In this document: piece by piece, positions 37,259 to 49,373 of the stretch
Layout of the letters: each line of letters opens with the position of its first letter
Numbering within the stretch: the stretch's first letter is position 1
DNA from: Turritopsis dohrnii
Taxonomy: Eukaryota > Cnidaria > Hydrozoa > Anthoathecata > Oceaniidae
NCBI GenBank assembly: GCA_027922465.2
Contig: BQMF02000016.1
Span: 310,001-374,000 of the forward strand
Direction of reading: 5' to 3'
DNA length: 64,000 nt
Program-made: the position numbers and the translations under genes
The notes under the pieces: model-generated
Database searches by the model: none
What the model was told of the DNA's origin: nothing
Seen by the model: only the letters and a program-made list of their open reading frames with translations

Positions 37259-40200
37259 CGATTACAGATTCGCAGGCCAAGCTTCCCCTCTAAGAATCGC
37301 TCTTGATATTACTGAGGCTCGTGATCGTAACGTAGGGGCAGCTCTTTCCAGTAGCTATCCAGACAGTTTTAAAAAGCGTCGAGTGATCCAGCATGAGCAA
37401 CCTCTTTCGGTAATTCATTCCACGTTTTGATTGAATGGAAATAAAATGAGTTATGCTGTTCTCCCCTGTATCCATCTTTAGCAAAATTTCTCTCCCGTTG
37501 AAAGTTGTGTCTTTGTGACGTTACAGTGCTTGGACGGAATGCATTGCATAGACTTGCTTTATCATAACAGTTCGATCATGTCACCACGGAGTCTTCGGAA
37601 CACTAACGTCAGCAACTGCAGTCGACGCAGTCTTTCCTCGTAGGTCTTTAAACCATCAACAGCTCTCGTTGCTCTATGTTGGACACTTTCCACTTGATTG
37701 ATGCCTTTCCTGAGATATGGTGACCATACAGCTTGGCAATACTCAAGATGCGGACGTACGAACGTAGTGAACAGCTTTTTGAAGAGGGCCTTCTCTAGAA
37801 ATGAGAAACTTCTTCGTATTAAGCCCGAGATAGAGTTAGCCTTCTTGATTTTTGTGTTGATGTGCTCTTCAAACTTGAGCTCCGAATCTATCACTATGCC
37901 AAGATCTTTCTCTTCAAACACATGCTGTAGTTCTACATCATTTAGCCTGTATCACTCTGTGTGAAAAATGTTTTCGAGCTTACCAAGTGTGAGTACATGG
38001 GTCTTGTCTGGGTGAAACTTAAGTAGCCATTTATGAGACCATTCACCTAACGAATCTATATCAGCTTGTAGTATTTTTGAGTCTTCTTCGCATGCAATCT
38101 TTCGAAATATCTTGGTGTCGGCGGCGAAAAGGAACGAACTTGATGATACACATTCGGAGACATCATTGATATACATAATGAAGAGCAAGGGACCCAGTAC
38201 ACTTCCTTGCGGAACACCACTTAAAACACGGCCAGAAAATGATTCTTTGTCATTAACTCCAACAATCTGGGACTGATCTTTCAAGAATGCTTTGATCCAA
38301 TTTAGAATCTCACCTTTGACTCCAAAGGATTCGATTTTGCAGACCAGTCTACGATGAGGAACACTGTCAAATGCTTTAGCAAAGTTGAAGTATATGCAAT
38401 CCATGACATTACCTGACGCTATCACGTCAACACATTCATTGAGATAACATAAAAGCTGCGTTGCACTTGACCTTCCACGAACGAATCCAAACTGTTTAAG
38501 GGACAAGAGGTTTTTTTCAAGTAAGTATCTTGTTATACATTTCGCTATGATTGACTCAGTAAGTTTACATTAAAATCGATGTGAGGCTGATTGGGCGATA
38601 ATTAACTGGTTTGTGTCTGTCTCCCTTCTTATACATTGCAGAAATGTACGCGGTTTTCCAATCTTGTGGTATGATGCCTTGACTGAGGGACTTTTTAACA
38701 ATTATGGATATTGGTGATGAGAAGAAAGTAACAAGCTCTTTTACCATACGAGGATGAATCTCATCTGGTCCACATGCTTTATTGACATTTAATTGCTTGA
38801 TTTCCTTCATTATAATGCTTTCATCAACTTCGCATTCAGTGATTGTGGTGTCTGTGTATTTTTCTAAGAATGGTACATTGCCTCTTGCTCTGGTTGGTTC
38901 TAACATGTGTTGATGTCTCTGATCGCTTCCAGAAACTTAGCTTCTTTGCTATCTTCGTTTTTTGTGGTCAAGCATGTAGACCAATTAATGTATTGTAATT
39001 AAAATCACCAACAAGACAGATATGAGAGTCTTTTTGCGTAGTAACCCACTGTATTAGATCGTTTAAGTTGCGGTTATTTTCCTCAGATGTAGGGCTGGGT
39101 GTTGGACTCCTGTAGAAGCATCCAAAAAGGAGTTTGTCTGTGTTATCTAATTGAATTTGGAGAAGGCGTTTCTCCTTGAAGTTTGAACTGATATTAATTG
39201 ATGACACACAATTTTTAATACCAGAATGCACAAAAATTAAAATTCCCCTTTCAGTCTGTTCATCAAAAGAAGGATTTGTATATGCATTGTAGTTGTCAAT
39301 TTTGTAGTCTACTTCTGTCCTATCACTCCCATTTTTCGACGTTGGTGTAAAGTACAGATAGTTGTCGAGGTTTTTTTGTTGGGTTCTTGGTTTTCGCCAG
39401 TTTGGCTGCGTTTGGTTTGTTGTTCTTTTTTTGTTTTTCGTTGTTCGAACTTTTGACATTTTTACTATTTTTTCTCTTATATTCTTGTTTGTAGGGGTTG
39501 TGTCTTGCGTGGTATTGTTGATTTGGTTTATTGGGCAGATGGTAACTGATTTCTCTGATTTCTCTCCGTTTTTTGGTGTACCTCTAACTTTCCATTCATA
39601 GATAGATCCAAGTGGTTCTTTTTCTTTTTAGCTCTTTTGCCTTTCTTACAAAGCTCTTTATTTGTTCTCTTTCAGTGATGGTATAATCTTCAGTGATACT
39701 TATTCCTTTGAAGCTGTCTTGCCCCTTGAGACTTGTAAGATTACTCAGTATTTCGTTCTTGGCATTTTCATTGTTAATGATTACTTTCAGCGGCCTACTT
39801 TTGCCATCGATTTTCTTCCCCAGTCTTGTAACAGATACAATAGTTCCCGATGTACCAACTCTGTTAAAAAGTACACTCACAAAATCCATATCAACTTTCT
39901 TGGGAGGTCTATTGCAACTTTCATCGAGTTCTTTTAATCCATGAACTATCAAATTACACGATCTCGCTTTCCGTTCTCTCTCCTCACCCAGGAGGAGAGA
40001 GAACTTTTTTTTTCTTCATTTCTTGCTTCACGTAAGATTTTGCGTAAGTTGCGATCATGTTTGTTAACAACCGTCCAAGAAGAGACCTCTCCCTCTCCAG
40101 ACACACATCCAACAGCATCAGCATAAGTAGGCTTCTTTTCCGCGGCCATGTCGAATTTTTTTTCCAGGTTACAATTGTTCTCCTCAACTTTACATAGCAA

Positions 40201-40780
40201 TGCTGCTTCAATATTATGGAGGAGTATTCAATATTATGTTTCTTTCAGAAGAACTACTATTTTTGTTCTGATTCTTCTTCTGGGCTTCTATTTCTTTTAT
40301 CATGTTTGCTTCTTTATCCTCGTGTTCCCTGATTTGTTGTTTGTATTTCTTGATATCATGCTTCAATTTTGCTATTGTTTCTTTATGAGATCTGACGACA
40401 TCAACTTCCTCTTTCATCAGATTACAGTATTCATTTTGCTTATCACACAAAACTCTGTTGATAGTCTTGGTTTTGGTGTTTTCTAACGTAATATCCTTCA
40501 ATGCTTGCGCAAGTTCTTCAACTTCAAACGATTGATCGAAGTTGTAGTCTTCCATCTCTTTGAAAAAGTTTGGACGAATGTTAACACAGTTTGCGCATGT
40601 GTACTTGCGGCCTTTCTTGGTTATGAAGATTTCCAATTGGTACAATGGTAACCTTGTACATCTATAATGTACTGTTCGCTTGCAGTCACTACAACTCAGG
40701 TGATTTTTCATCTCCATTATTTTTACATTTGTTTTGTGTACATTTCTTCATTTCTTCCTCATTGTTGTTGTTTTCCATTT
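37227..40780 (-). mobile_element. Degenerate CR1-like LINE retrotransposon
   Basis: Read on the minus strand. ORF1 region 40780-39596, split by frameshifts: a Cys/His finger (HLSCSDCKRTVHYRCTRLPL), a coiled coil, then an RRM-like part (LIVHGLKELDES..RPLKVIINNENAK). ORF2: endonuclease piece 39459-38968 with the catalytic-loop GDFN, then reverse transcriptase 38906-37952 in two frames (CGPDEIHPRMVKELV; AKAFDSVPHRRLV; SGVPQGSVLGPLLFIMYIND) and a C-terminal part to 37290. Most of the endonuclease C-terminus and the start of RT are missing between 38968 and 38906. The usual FADD motif reads FAADTKIF, so a catalytic Asp is lost. The 3' end has an (ATTT)n tract on the plus strand at 37227-37258, equal to a (TAAA)n-like tail. 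Dead copy. Confidence 0.9.
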
Positions 40781-40973
40781 ATGCAGTTTTCGTCAGCTAC
40801 TGCAGCTGTATCAGTTCGTAGGACGTCAAGATTTACACAGATTATATAGTATAGCTACGTTGGTTAATTAACACTGTTTATGGTGAAGTATAATAGCTTT
40901 TGGTTGTATAATTGGTGTTTTTAGGGTAATTGTACTTAAATTTGTTCTTCAGCAGTAGATGTTGTGACTGCAC

Positions 40974-41283
40974 CAGTGATGTAAATAGCAGTCGGTCATC
41001 AGACATGTCCGATCATTTTTACACCTTGATCTGACAGATAAAAGCTGAAATAATTAAAATATCCGACCAACAAAATGCCCAGTCCAAAAAAACTTTAAAT
41101 GTTTTATGATGAAAAATGGAGAACTACCAATTTTAAGCCAATCTAGAGCTTATTAAAGCCTCTGAAATTTTAACTTTACCACAACAGAGGCCTCAGAGAG
41201 CACCTCAGACCCTCATCTTTATTGATGCTCTCGAGAGTTGTACATATGTCCGACCAAACAAAAGTCCTTTATTTACATCACTG
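40974..41283. mobile_element. hAT-like MITE, 310 bp
   Basis: CAGTGATGTAAATA starts at 40974 and its complement TATTTACATCACTG ends at 41283. GTCGGTCATCAGACATGTCC inside the left arm and CATATGTCCGACCAAACA in the right arm extend the symmetry loosely. Perfect 6-bp duplication CTGCAC at 40968-40973 and 41284-41289. No coding capacity. Confidence 0.85.
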
Positions 41284-41308
41284 CTGCACCCAATTTGACG
41301 TCAGATGT

Positions 41309-41460
41309 TCCATGAAAATCAAGATGTAATTCTGAATTTCAATATCCTTATTGCCTCACTTCAAGATGAAGTGAATGTAGATGAAGATGCAGGCCTAAGG
41401 ATAAGCTAAAAAGGCATTACATACCAGCTAACATGAAAATCAAGATGTAATTCTGAAATT
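41309..41460. repeat. 27-bp direct repeat
   Basis: CATGAAAATCAAGATGTAAT followed by TCTGAA occurs near 41311 and again near 41432. The sequence between looks partly protein-like (SLQDEVNVDEDAGLRI) but stays open only briefly. Confidence 0.6.
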
Positions 41461-42006
41461 TGGAATAATTCTCTTTCATGCAAATCCAAATCTACAAAAT
41501 GGTCCAAACCAAAAGCTTCTCTTGTATGATTCAGTCAAAATGATATCATGACATACATTTCACTTCAGATAATAATAATAATAAATCTTTGGATCAGAAA
41601 ACCGTTAAGTCAGTGTTCAAAAAGTGATCATGTCGAAAAGTGCAGGCCACTAGTATTATGTCTGGTGTTAATTCATACTGATAACCTTAGGAGGGAATTC
41701 CTTTCCTATAGCTCCCGGGATTTAAAATCTTTAATTTATGATCCAGATAGTAACTTTTGTTTGGTGATAATGTTTCCAAGCGTATTGCTGAGGTTAAGTC
41801 ATCTATGAGAACCTTTAGTAGCTCAAAAAACTAACAGCATCCATCAAAATTCCCCAGGGGACATATATCGGGGTACAACACAACAGCTTCAAGAAATTTC
41901 ACTTGTTATTGTTAACGATGTAATTCACAGGTTGCCGAAAGTTACACATCGTTAGCGCATGAAAACCAGCCTTAAGAAACTTACAATGTTAAAATGTAAA
42001 TTTCAG

Positions 42007-42296
42007 TTTGGCAAAGAAGCTTGATGAGTAGAGTTAGTAACTGTGAAGGCGAGGAATTGGAATTAATTGGAAGCGAGGAAGAGCTCGGCGATGACGAAGA
42101 AGTCCCTGACGAACAGCAAGTCACCAACGAAAACACTGAAAACCAAGGAGAGAAAAGCACACATGAAGTTCAGCCTCAGCAAGAACAATGTCTGATCGGG
42201 TTAGCCCCACTTTGTCAGAATGGAGAATTGAAGAAAGATGTAGAATTTGTTGATAAGCTTGGTTTACTGTTACATGAGGGACTAAACTTCAATTAA
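42007..42296 (+). CDS. Unidentified acidic protein, probable last exon
   Basis: After an acceptor TTTCAG ending at 42006 the frame reads WQRSLMSRVSNCEGEELELI, then a Glu/Asp-rich stretch (GSEEELGDDEEVPDEQQ), polar Gln/Glu sequence and a C-terminus LGLLLHEGLNFN with stop TAA at 42294-42296. Composition and acceptor suggest a real terminal exon on the plus strand. Upstream exons are not certain: a frame at 41665-41780 (HTDNLRREFLSYSSRDLKSL) has protein-like codons and might belong to it, but phase could not be shown. Family not recognised. It could also be a processed fragment. Confidence 0.4.
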
Positions 42297-44057
42297 ATTG
42301 AATCCCCAAGTGGTTAAAATTAAGCAGCAGTATATTATCGCACGACGTAGCATTTAAGAAACGAATTCAATGCAAGAAAACAAATGACACTGTAGCAACG
42401 GACAACCAACAATCCGACGATGCTTTCGGAAATGTTTCTCTTATTTTCAAAAAGATATGGAATTTTGTTTTTTAGAGATTTTGACAATTTTTCAAAATTC
42501 CGACCTCCCCCCCTCCCCCCATTTATTAACTTTTGGAAATTTTGAAAATTTTTATATAAATTGACTGCCTTCTTGAGAACCATAACTTTGTAAGCTCTGT
42601 GTACAATGGTAGCTATATTTAGGGATAAAAAATAATAATAGCCACCTCTGTAGATGAATATCACTAACATCATTGTCAGAAGAGAAGGCTTTGACTGGTC
42701 GAAAATTTATATTTAAAAATTATAATGAAAACTAAAGAACATGCTTTTAGAAAGTTAATTTTAGCATAAAATAAACCAAAAAAAAACTTTTTTGTACGTC
42801 AATCACAGTATAGGAGGACACTGTATTGAAATAAATAGGCCACGTTATGACCACATGATGCTTCTTAATGGTTCATTCTTCTTGTGCTACTGGTAACTAC
42901 TTTCTTTGTTCTGTTTCGTAAAACATTTTATTCAGTTATACATGGTGAACTTGGTAAGAATGAATGTTAATATAGTTTTGTGACAAGAATGTTTACTTTT
43001 TGTATCCGTATTAAGGAAGGCTGTCCATAATAAGGAACATAAACATAAAGTAAGAACTGTCAGCTTTGATCACTGATGTTATTATCTTTTTGGACCTTCT
43101 TTCTTGCAATCTAACTCATTATACCAGACATTTCACAATCTATAACTGGTCAGCAAAACTTATAGTCAGAACCCCTAAATATGTATGGGATCAACATCAA
43201 CACACTCTCAATCAATAATGAAGTCCTTTATAATGCCAGAAAAACAAGAAACTTAAAACAGATCAATTTGTTAGTAAGATACATAATAAAAAAAGTCATT
43301 GTCATTAAAGAACTAGTAAAAAAGTTAGAGTGTTATTAATTTCGCATACAATCATCTAAAACGCTAGTGCGAAAGTGAAAGTGTACACCAAATGATGACT
43401 ACAGCGCCATTTTATATTCCCTCGTTCTATCCACCTTAAATTACCAGTTAACTTCATCCTCTAGCTGTAACACTCGTGTACACATTCATCATTAAGCATC
43501 AAAATCCTCTAAAAATCAAAGAACTATAAGACTTTACCTCTTCTTATGAAATTTCCTTTAGTCGATTTATGTTTGTTATTCTACGCTATAAGTTTTAGCC
43601 GCAGTAAAGCGAGCGCGAAGATGGTTGCTTGTAATAGATATTTTTTCAGCTTTTCGCGCCATGAGGATATTTTAGCGCCTAATTTTAACTTCTTCAATTC
43701 CTTCAAATTGACTTCATTTGCTTGTAAGTGAGGTAGTACATATTTCAGGTTATAATTGTTGTCTGTCTGGAGGAGTGTGTTTTCTCAGTTGAAGGCTGAT
43801 ATTATTATTATTATTATTTCTTTAAAAGAAAGGCCAAGACAGGTTTCCTGGTACTTTCTTCTTTGCCTTTCCATGAAACATGAAATGGCCACCATGACCA
43901 CCTAAAACTATATATATATATATATGGGCTATAGGCTTTCAAAATGTTTTTTTTGTTTTTTTATTATTTGGGCTTTTTGTGGGTAATCAGAGTGTTTATG
44001 TACAAGAGAGAGTTAAGACTAACTCTGTCTGATGACAAACACGTCTACATTTGACTT
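42297..44057. other. Non-coding stretch
   Basis: AT-rich with (ATT)n near 43800-43826 and (TA)n near 43908-43924, a C-rich run near 42505-42520, and no exon I can support. Confidence 0.5.
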
Positions 44058-44618
44058 AGGGGCCGGCGACAAATAACTGTTGTCACACTTCACGGATTTT
44101 TTCCGCGAAGGGGGTGGGGGGGTCGAAGCTTTTCTGCTAATATTTTTTTAGTGTGATGAAAATTTGTTAATTCCAGAATACATGCACAAAAATCATCAAT
44201 ATATCACAAAGATATCTTTTAAAACCGTAAAAACATCTGATCATATGCATCCTCTTATGAGAAATCAAAAAATCAAGGTCAAAAATCAGCGTTATCAAAA
44301 TATAAAGAGTGCGCGAATTGAAAAAAGTCACTATCGAAAGAATCTAAGCACAAACAAAGACTAGTTGTAAACAAAAAAGCTAAACAGCAAAACCATCGTC
44401 GCCTTCGCTGTGGCTTGTTTTTAGGTCATTTCTTCAAAGCACAAGGCGAGTGATACCAAATGTGGCAGTCATCACAGCAAACCCATTCAACATCGCCATC
44501 GCGTGTTGGGAGGGGTGCTGTCAACAAAAACAAATCCGCTAAGAAGGGGGGAGGGGGTAAAAGACCTTGACGGATTTTTTCCGCTAAGCGTGACAAAAGT
44601 TATTTGTCGCCGGCCCCT
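44058..44618. mobile_element. Inverted-repeat element with GGGGCCGGCGACAAATAACT ends
   Basis: AGGGGCCGGCGACAAATAAC at 44058 is matched in reverse complement ending at 44618; the arms continue with GTCAC and the AAAAAATCCG/CGGATTTTTT word, about 38 bp overall. The interior has G-runs (GGGGGTGGGGGGG and GGGGGGAGGGGG). A clean target-site duplication is not visible, so the superfamily is uncertain. Confidence 0.75.
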
Positions 44619-44650
44619 TTAAAAACAGGAGAACTATGTACAACTTTACA

Positions 44651-44883
44651 TGCAGTAGTGGCTTAGTGGTTAAAGCATTGAGCTTAGGAACCCAATATTG
44701 AGGGTTCAAACCCTGCTGAGGTCGGGTGTTGAAAAAGTCACGACTCCTGGAGGTACTGCAACTAGCTCGATTCCCTGATGTATTTCCGGGAAAATGAAGG
44801 CTAGTCGGGGAGATTAACGCTGTGATGACCATCCGGACTATGTAGCCCCACTCCTTGTAGTGGCTTCGGCCTTGAGTGGGGTG

Positions 44884-44914
<31 letters not shown>
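44651..44914 (+). mobile_element. tRNA-derived SINE with poly(A) tail
   Basis: An RNA polymerase III internal promoter is visible: A box TGGCTTAGTGG at 44659-44669 and B box GGTTCAAACCC at 44703-44713, at tRNA-like spacing. A non-tRNA body follows (GGCTTCGGCCTTGAGTGGGG near its end), then a run of 23 A at 44892-44914. Inserted about 30 bp after the inverted-repeat element at 44058-44618. Not a functional tRNA: the 3' half does not fold as one and it is fused to the SINE body. Confidence 0.85.
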
Positions 44915-45702
44915 GGGTACAAATTATATTAGATGCAAAGCAAAAGGAAAAGGACTAATAGCAGTTAGGGCCATTCAACCAGAATTTGTTGCTAAAATTG
45001 CCTTGATAATATTGTTTTATTTGAATATATACATCTAATTGAATGATGATGATCTAACATAGCAACCACTAGAAACGTAGCTCTAGGGAAAATTTGGTAT
45101 GATAAATTTTTTCTATTAGGGTGGTGAAACTATGTAAAAGCAAACCTTTTGCCGTGAAATTTTATCCCTTTTGGCTAAGTTCTTCAGAAAATGAAGAAAG
45201 AAGAAAATGAGGAGGATTACTGCTTTTCTAGCCAACATTAGCATCAGTAGTAATAGTAATATTGTTTATTTATCATCTCAGTTAAATTACAAAGCAGAAA
45301 CAAAATTTATATAGATATAAAATAACTGATAGTAAATTCAAAATATAATACAGGCCTGTATACAGTTTGAGATCACAGGAGGCATTCCTATTAGTTACAG
45401 TAATGGTCGTAGAATTAAACTGCGCTATTGTGTGGCGTATTGACAAACGAATATTAAAATCATTAACATAATACCAAATGTTATACAATAATTAATTTTC
45501 GGGAAGCATTCAAGAATGAATAATTAAAACGAACGAATGGTTAATATATGCTACACCAGAACATATTTCGAGATAAAACAATCAGTCCTCCACTTAGCTT
45601 AAACTAAAAGTTCTAGTAGTGTTTGGTGGTATATTGTATATCTAATTTCAACAAATACAGTATGAGCCAATCAAAGCCACAAAGAGCAAAAGTAGAAACA
45701 TT

Positions 45703-48056
45703 CAGGGTTCGAATTAACTTTTCGAAAGTGATTCGTGAAAATTTTAGGGTCTTTCAGTAAAAACTAGGCATGTGTTAGTGATAAAGGAGACAAGTGAGAA
45801 ATGAACAAGACCAGGCAGAGACGACTGAAAAACGAAAAAATGGAACAAATCCATTGTTTGAATTCGCAAAAATATGCGAACGAAGCGAGCCGTAAGAGTG
45901 CTGCAGGCGAATTTTTTTTTGGTTTTGCCATAGCATTTTACCCTTTTGAGAAGTATTTTTTGCCTATTTGCTTATGATAAATATCTAAAGTTGCGATGCA
46001 CAATATTGTCTCTTCGATAATTAATACGACTGTACAAGAATCAAAACGAAAAAAAACAAATTTACATTATAAAATCAATGCACCTGTAATATGCACATGC
46101 ATGATAATGAATTAAAAAATCGTATCGTTTGCACATTATGTGAATGCTTTCTCCTTCTTTTTCAAACGACAGATATAGCGTTATTGCCCCCGCAGCGAGC
46201 GTAAGCAAGCGAGGAGGCATAGTAGTTTCACGAGATAGGTGAATGTCAGTTTCCGATTTTGTTCTTCATCATCATCATCATCATCATCTTCTTCCTCCAA
46301 CTTTTCGTGTTGACGTTACACGGTGGTATAGAATTATTAGCTGGCTTTGCTTTTTTTCCCGTTTCAAATCATGGTACTGTGTGGAATGTTTTTTCGTATC
46401 TCTTTCCTAATTTATTATTATTTATATATACTATGTTATTTAGGAAGTTCGTATGATAAAATTGCCAAGACATTTTTCATATTACTTTTGTGTTGTTTTA
46501 GTGCAGTGAACGACTAGGATTTTGAAGCACAGCTTGAAATCTGAAATTTTGCCAACAACATTTTATTTTTGTAGCTATATATGTTTTAGCTCTAAATCTT
46601 TCATTCGATAAATTTTATTCAATGCACTGATTTTTGGCAGATCTCGCCTTAAAAAGATTTTAATTGGATATCTGTGTATGCAAGAAAGCCTACAAATTGC
46701 CGTTCTTCGTGTTTTCCTTCTTTTTTCTGTCCTCCAAACCTGGTGTGATCATGATCAATAAAACCTTCTTATATTTTTTTCTTGTTTTTTATGTAAACTT
46801 TGGCTATTTCTTGTTTCGAATCAAAGTTTGAAACGCAGTTTTCTAATGGATTTTTCACTTTAATTTTTTTTTAAAAGTTTTTTTTTTCTTTTGGTTCTTA
46901 CAGAATTTCTTTAACAAATGTTTATCTTATTTTGATTATAAAATACGTATCCATGGTTTCAGTTCACACATTTCTTTTGTTTGTAGCCAATACTTTCTGA
47001 TATTACTTGTTAAGCCTTAATTACACTTTTTGAAAGGTATAAATTAGCATCAGTGTGACATAGGACTAAGACATAACAAAAAGTAACAAAGTTTTTCTTT
47101 GTTTTTGTTTCCGTTGTATAGCTTGCAATGTATAGCTTGATGTGTGTACAAATTGGAATGGTTGAGCGCGGGGGCATTTTTAGCTAAAGCTACATGCTAG
47201 TTAATAATTAATGACTACCTGTTAAGCCCGGCTGCGTAATAATGATGTTCAGAGGAAAAGGTTTTAATTTTACGTAAAAGTATGTAAAACACTTTAAGTA
47301 ACTAAAGTTTTTCACTTATCACATATCGAAACGCTAAGCTAAATTATATTTCCAGGATTTATGTTATTTACGAAGAGTGTTTGAATATCGCACAGTGAAA
47401 AACGGCCTTTATAAGCAAAGAAGTAATAATATTTTAATAATCAACACACCTGCTATGTGGCACGTGCAGGAGAATGAATTAAAAAAAGTTTTTAAAATTT
47501 TCGTTGGTCACGTACAACTGTTAATTGTTAATTTCATTTTCATTCGAAATTAATCAGGAGATCATTCAAGTGAGTCTTCGTAGGCGCTTTCGCTTAACGG
47601 CAGTATTTGTGAAGTAAATTATCTTATGAAAACATACCAGACAAAAAGTCAGGGCAAACTGATTTCGACAATTTCATGTCTGGGTTGCACAATGTTCGAT
47701 GTTTGACCGCTATATCAAGGCTTGCTCTCGTGCTTCAAGTAAAAATCACAAGCTTCTGATCATTAATATAGTGAGTAAATAGGTTTTACGCGACGCAAAA
47801 TTATTTGATAAAAAGCTAGTACCAAGGTTGAAGTAGTTTTATGTACTAAGTAGAAATGAAAGAAACATGTTGAAGTTCATGTCTTCATCAGTATTTAACA
47901 TTAATACATGCAAGTAATGAGATGGACAAAAATTTTTTTTAAACTTTTAAAATATAGATTGATTCGTGATATTCCTTTCATGTACTAAAAACTGATTCGT
48001 GAAAATCTAAAATCCGTTCGTAATTCACAAATCACGAATCGTTATTTCGAACCCTG
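45703..48056. mobile_element. hAT-like non-autonomous DNA transposon, 2.35 kb
   Basis: CAGGGTTCGAATTAAC starts at 45703 and GTTATTTCGAACCCTG ends at 48056; inner word GATTCGTGAAAAT recurs inverted on both sides. Perfect 5-bp duplication ACATT at 45698-45702 and 48057-48061. No transposase frame is visible. The interior includes an (ATC)n microsatellite (46266-46288) and AT-rich sequence. Confidence 0.85.
46266..46288. repeat. (ATC)n microsatellite
   Basis: About seven ATC units, inside the 2.35 kb hAT-like element. Confidence 0.75.
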
Positions 48057-48061
48057 ACATT

Positions 48062-49373
48062 GAAGTTCAAACTTTGATTAGAAACTAAATACGAGGGTGG
48101 TGCAATCGCACCCAAACGGAGTTACCCTACTGCCTACTTCATGCATATTTTCTCGTACCATTGAAGTAAATATTTGGGGATTTGAATACGAAAATAATTA
48201 CCTCAGAGACACAAAAAAAGTTGCGTACATTAACAGTCTTGAGATGCCATTTTGAGAAAATTTTTTGTATGCATAAAATCCTGTAAAATACATAAATTGA
48301 GGCAATATTGGGAAATTTTCCTCTAAGGACGTCATTCTCAATAAGAAGGCATCCTCTTTCTGCAGTCACTGACTTTTCTCAAAGATTGATGGGCTGAAAC
48401 AAGTCGAAGGAAGGGCTGGCAATTCTACAGGGTTCACTTTTCCGGAAACGAAAAAAATAGTTGTAAATCCGCGAAATATTTTTTATGAAAATATTTAAAA
48501 GTCACCAGTACATAATTCTAAATAAAGCAAAATGTTGCATACACAAAACGTTGCGAAAGTCTCTGACTCTGTGCTTTCGACCATTAGTGCCTTTAATACT
48601 ACAATGCAATTACCGCATTTCGTCTTTATCTCAACGAATTCTATTTACATAATTCTTGGGTTTTAGAAAAAACAAATTATTTATATCAAAGAAGTTACAA
48701 GATTAATAATTACTACATTCATGGTTTTACAATACATTTCTCAATCTTATATTCACAAATCAGAAGAGAAAGTTGTGAATGCACTTCGTCTTATGGCTGT
48801 CATAAAGCAGTATGAAACGCTTTTTATTGCAAGTTTTGGTTGAGTGGTCCTAACTGACTAGTAATTCTGAAATCCTTCCAAGTGAAATGCGGCACTTTCT
48901 GTTAAAAGAATTTTAATACACTTGATGCCAATGTCCAGCTTAAGTTGCGACAACCACAAAGAATTTACAAAAAAAGTTAGGAATTGGCAAAGAAAATGTG
49001 TGACTGATAAAAATCTATAGGGAATTGTTTTGCTGCAACCAACCATTACAGAGATATCATTGATCAATGATTTTGACGATGTCACAGACCGATTCCCCAA
49101 AAACATTAGGCCCAAATTTTTTTGTTGCCCCATGGTCTGTATCGCCTGTATCACAGATCCCATGAACTTTATCCTTTATTGGTTGCCAAGATATCTCTCT
49201 CCGAATACGTTGTGTTCAATTTAGTTCTCAATGTATTGGTTTCACATTGCTGTCACTTACAAGACGAGAACTAGTTTCTCTCAAATCAAAAGGGACGCAA
49301 AGAATAATGGAATTTATGCATCAAGGTTTCTTAAACAGGTTTTGTAAATTCTTTTTGTTACTTTTTGTTACAG
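48062..49373. other. Intergenic region upstream of USP37 copy A
   Basis: No exon supported. A (T)-rich acceptor tract ends in CAG at 49371-49373, so a 5' untranslated exon or an N-terminal exon of USP37 may lie here. Confidence 0.5.

Noticed and set aside
39362..39944. Plus-strand frames rich in Phe/Leu/Val over the LINE
   Set aside because: They are antisense shadows of the minus-strand ORF1/ORF2 regions.
44651..44725. Functional tRNA gene
   Set aside because: A and B boxes are present but the 3' half does not complete a cloverleaf and the sequence runs into a SINE body with a poly(A) tail.
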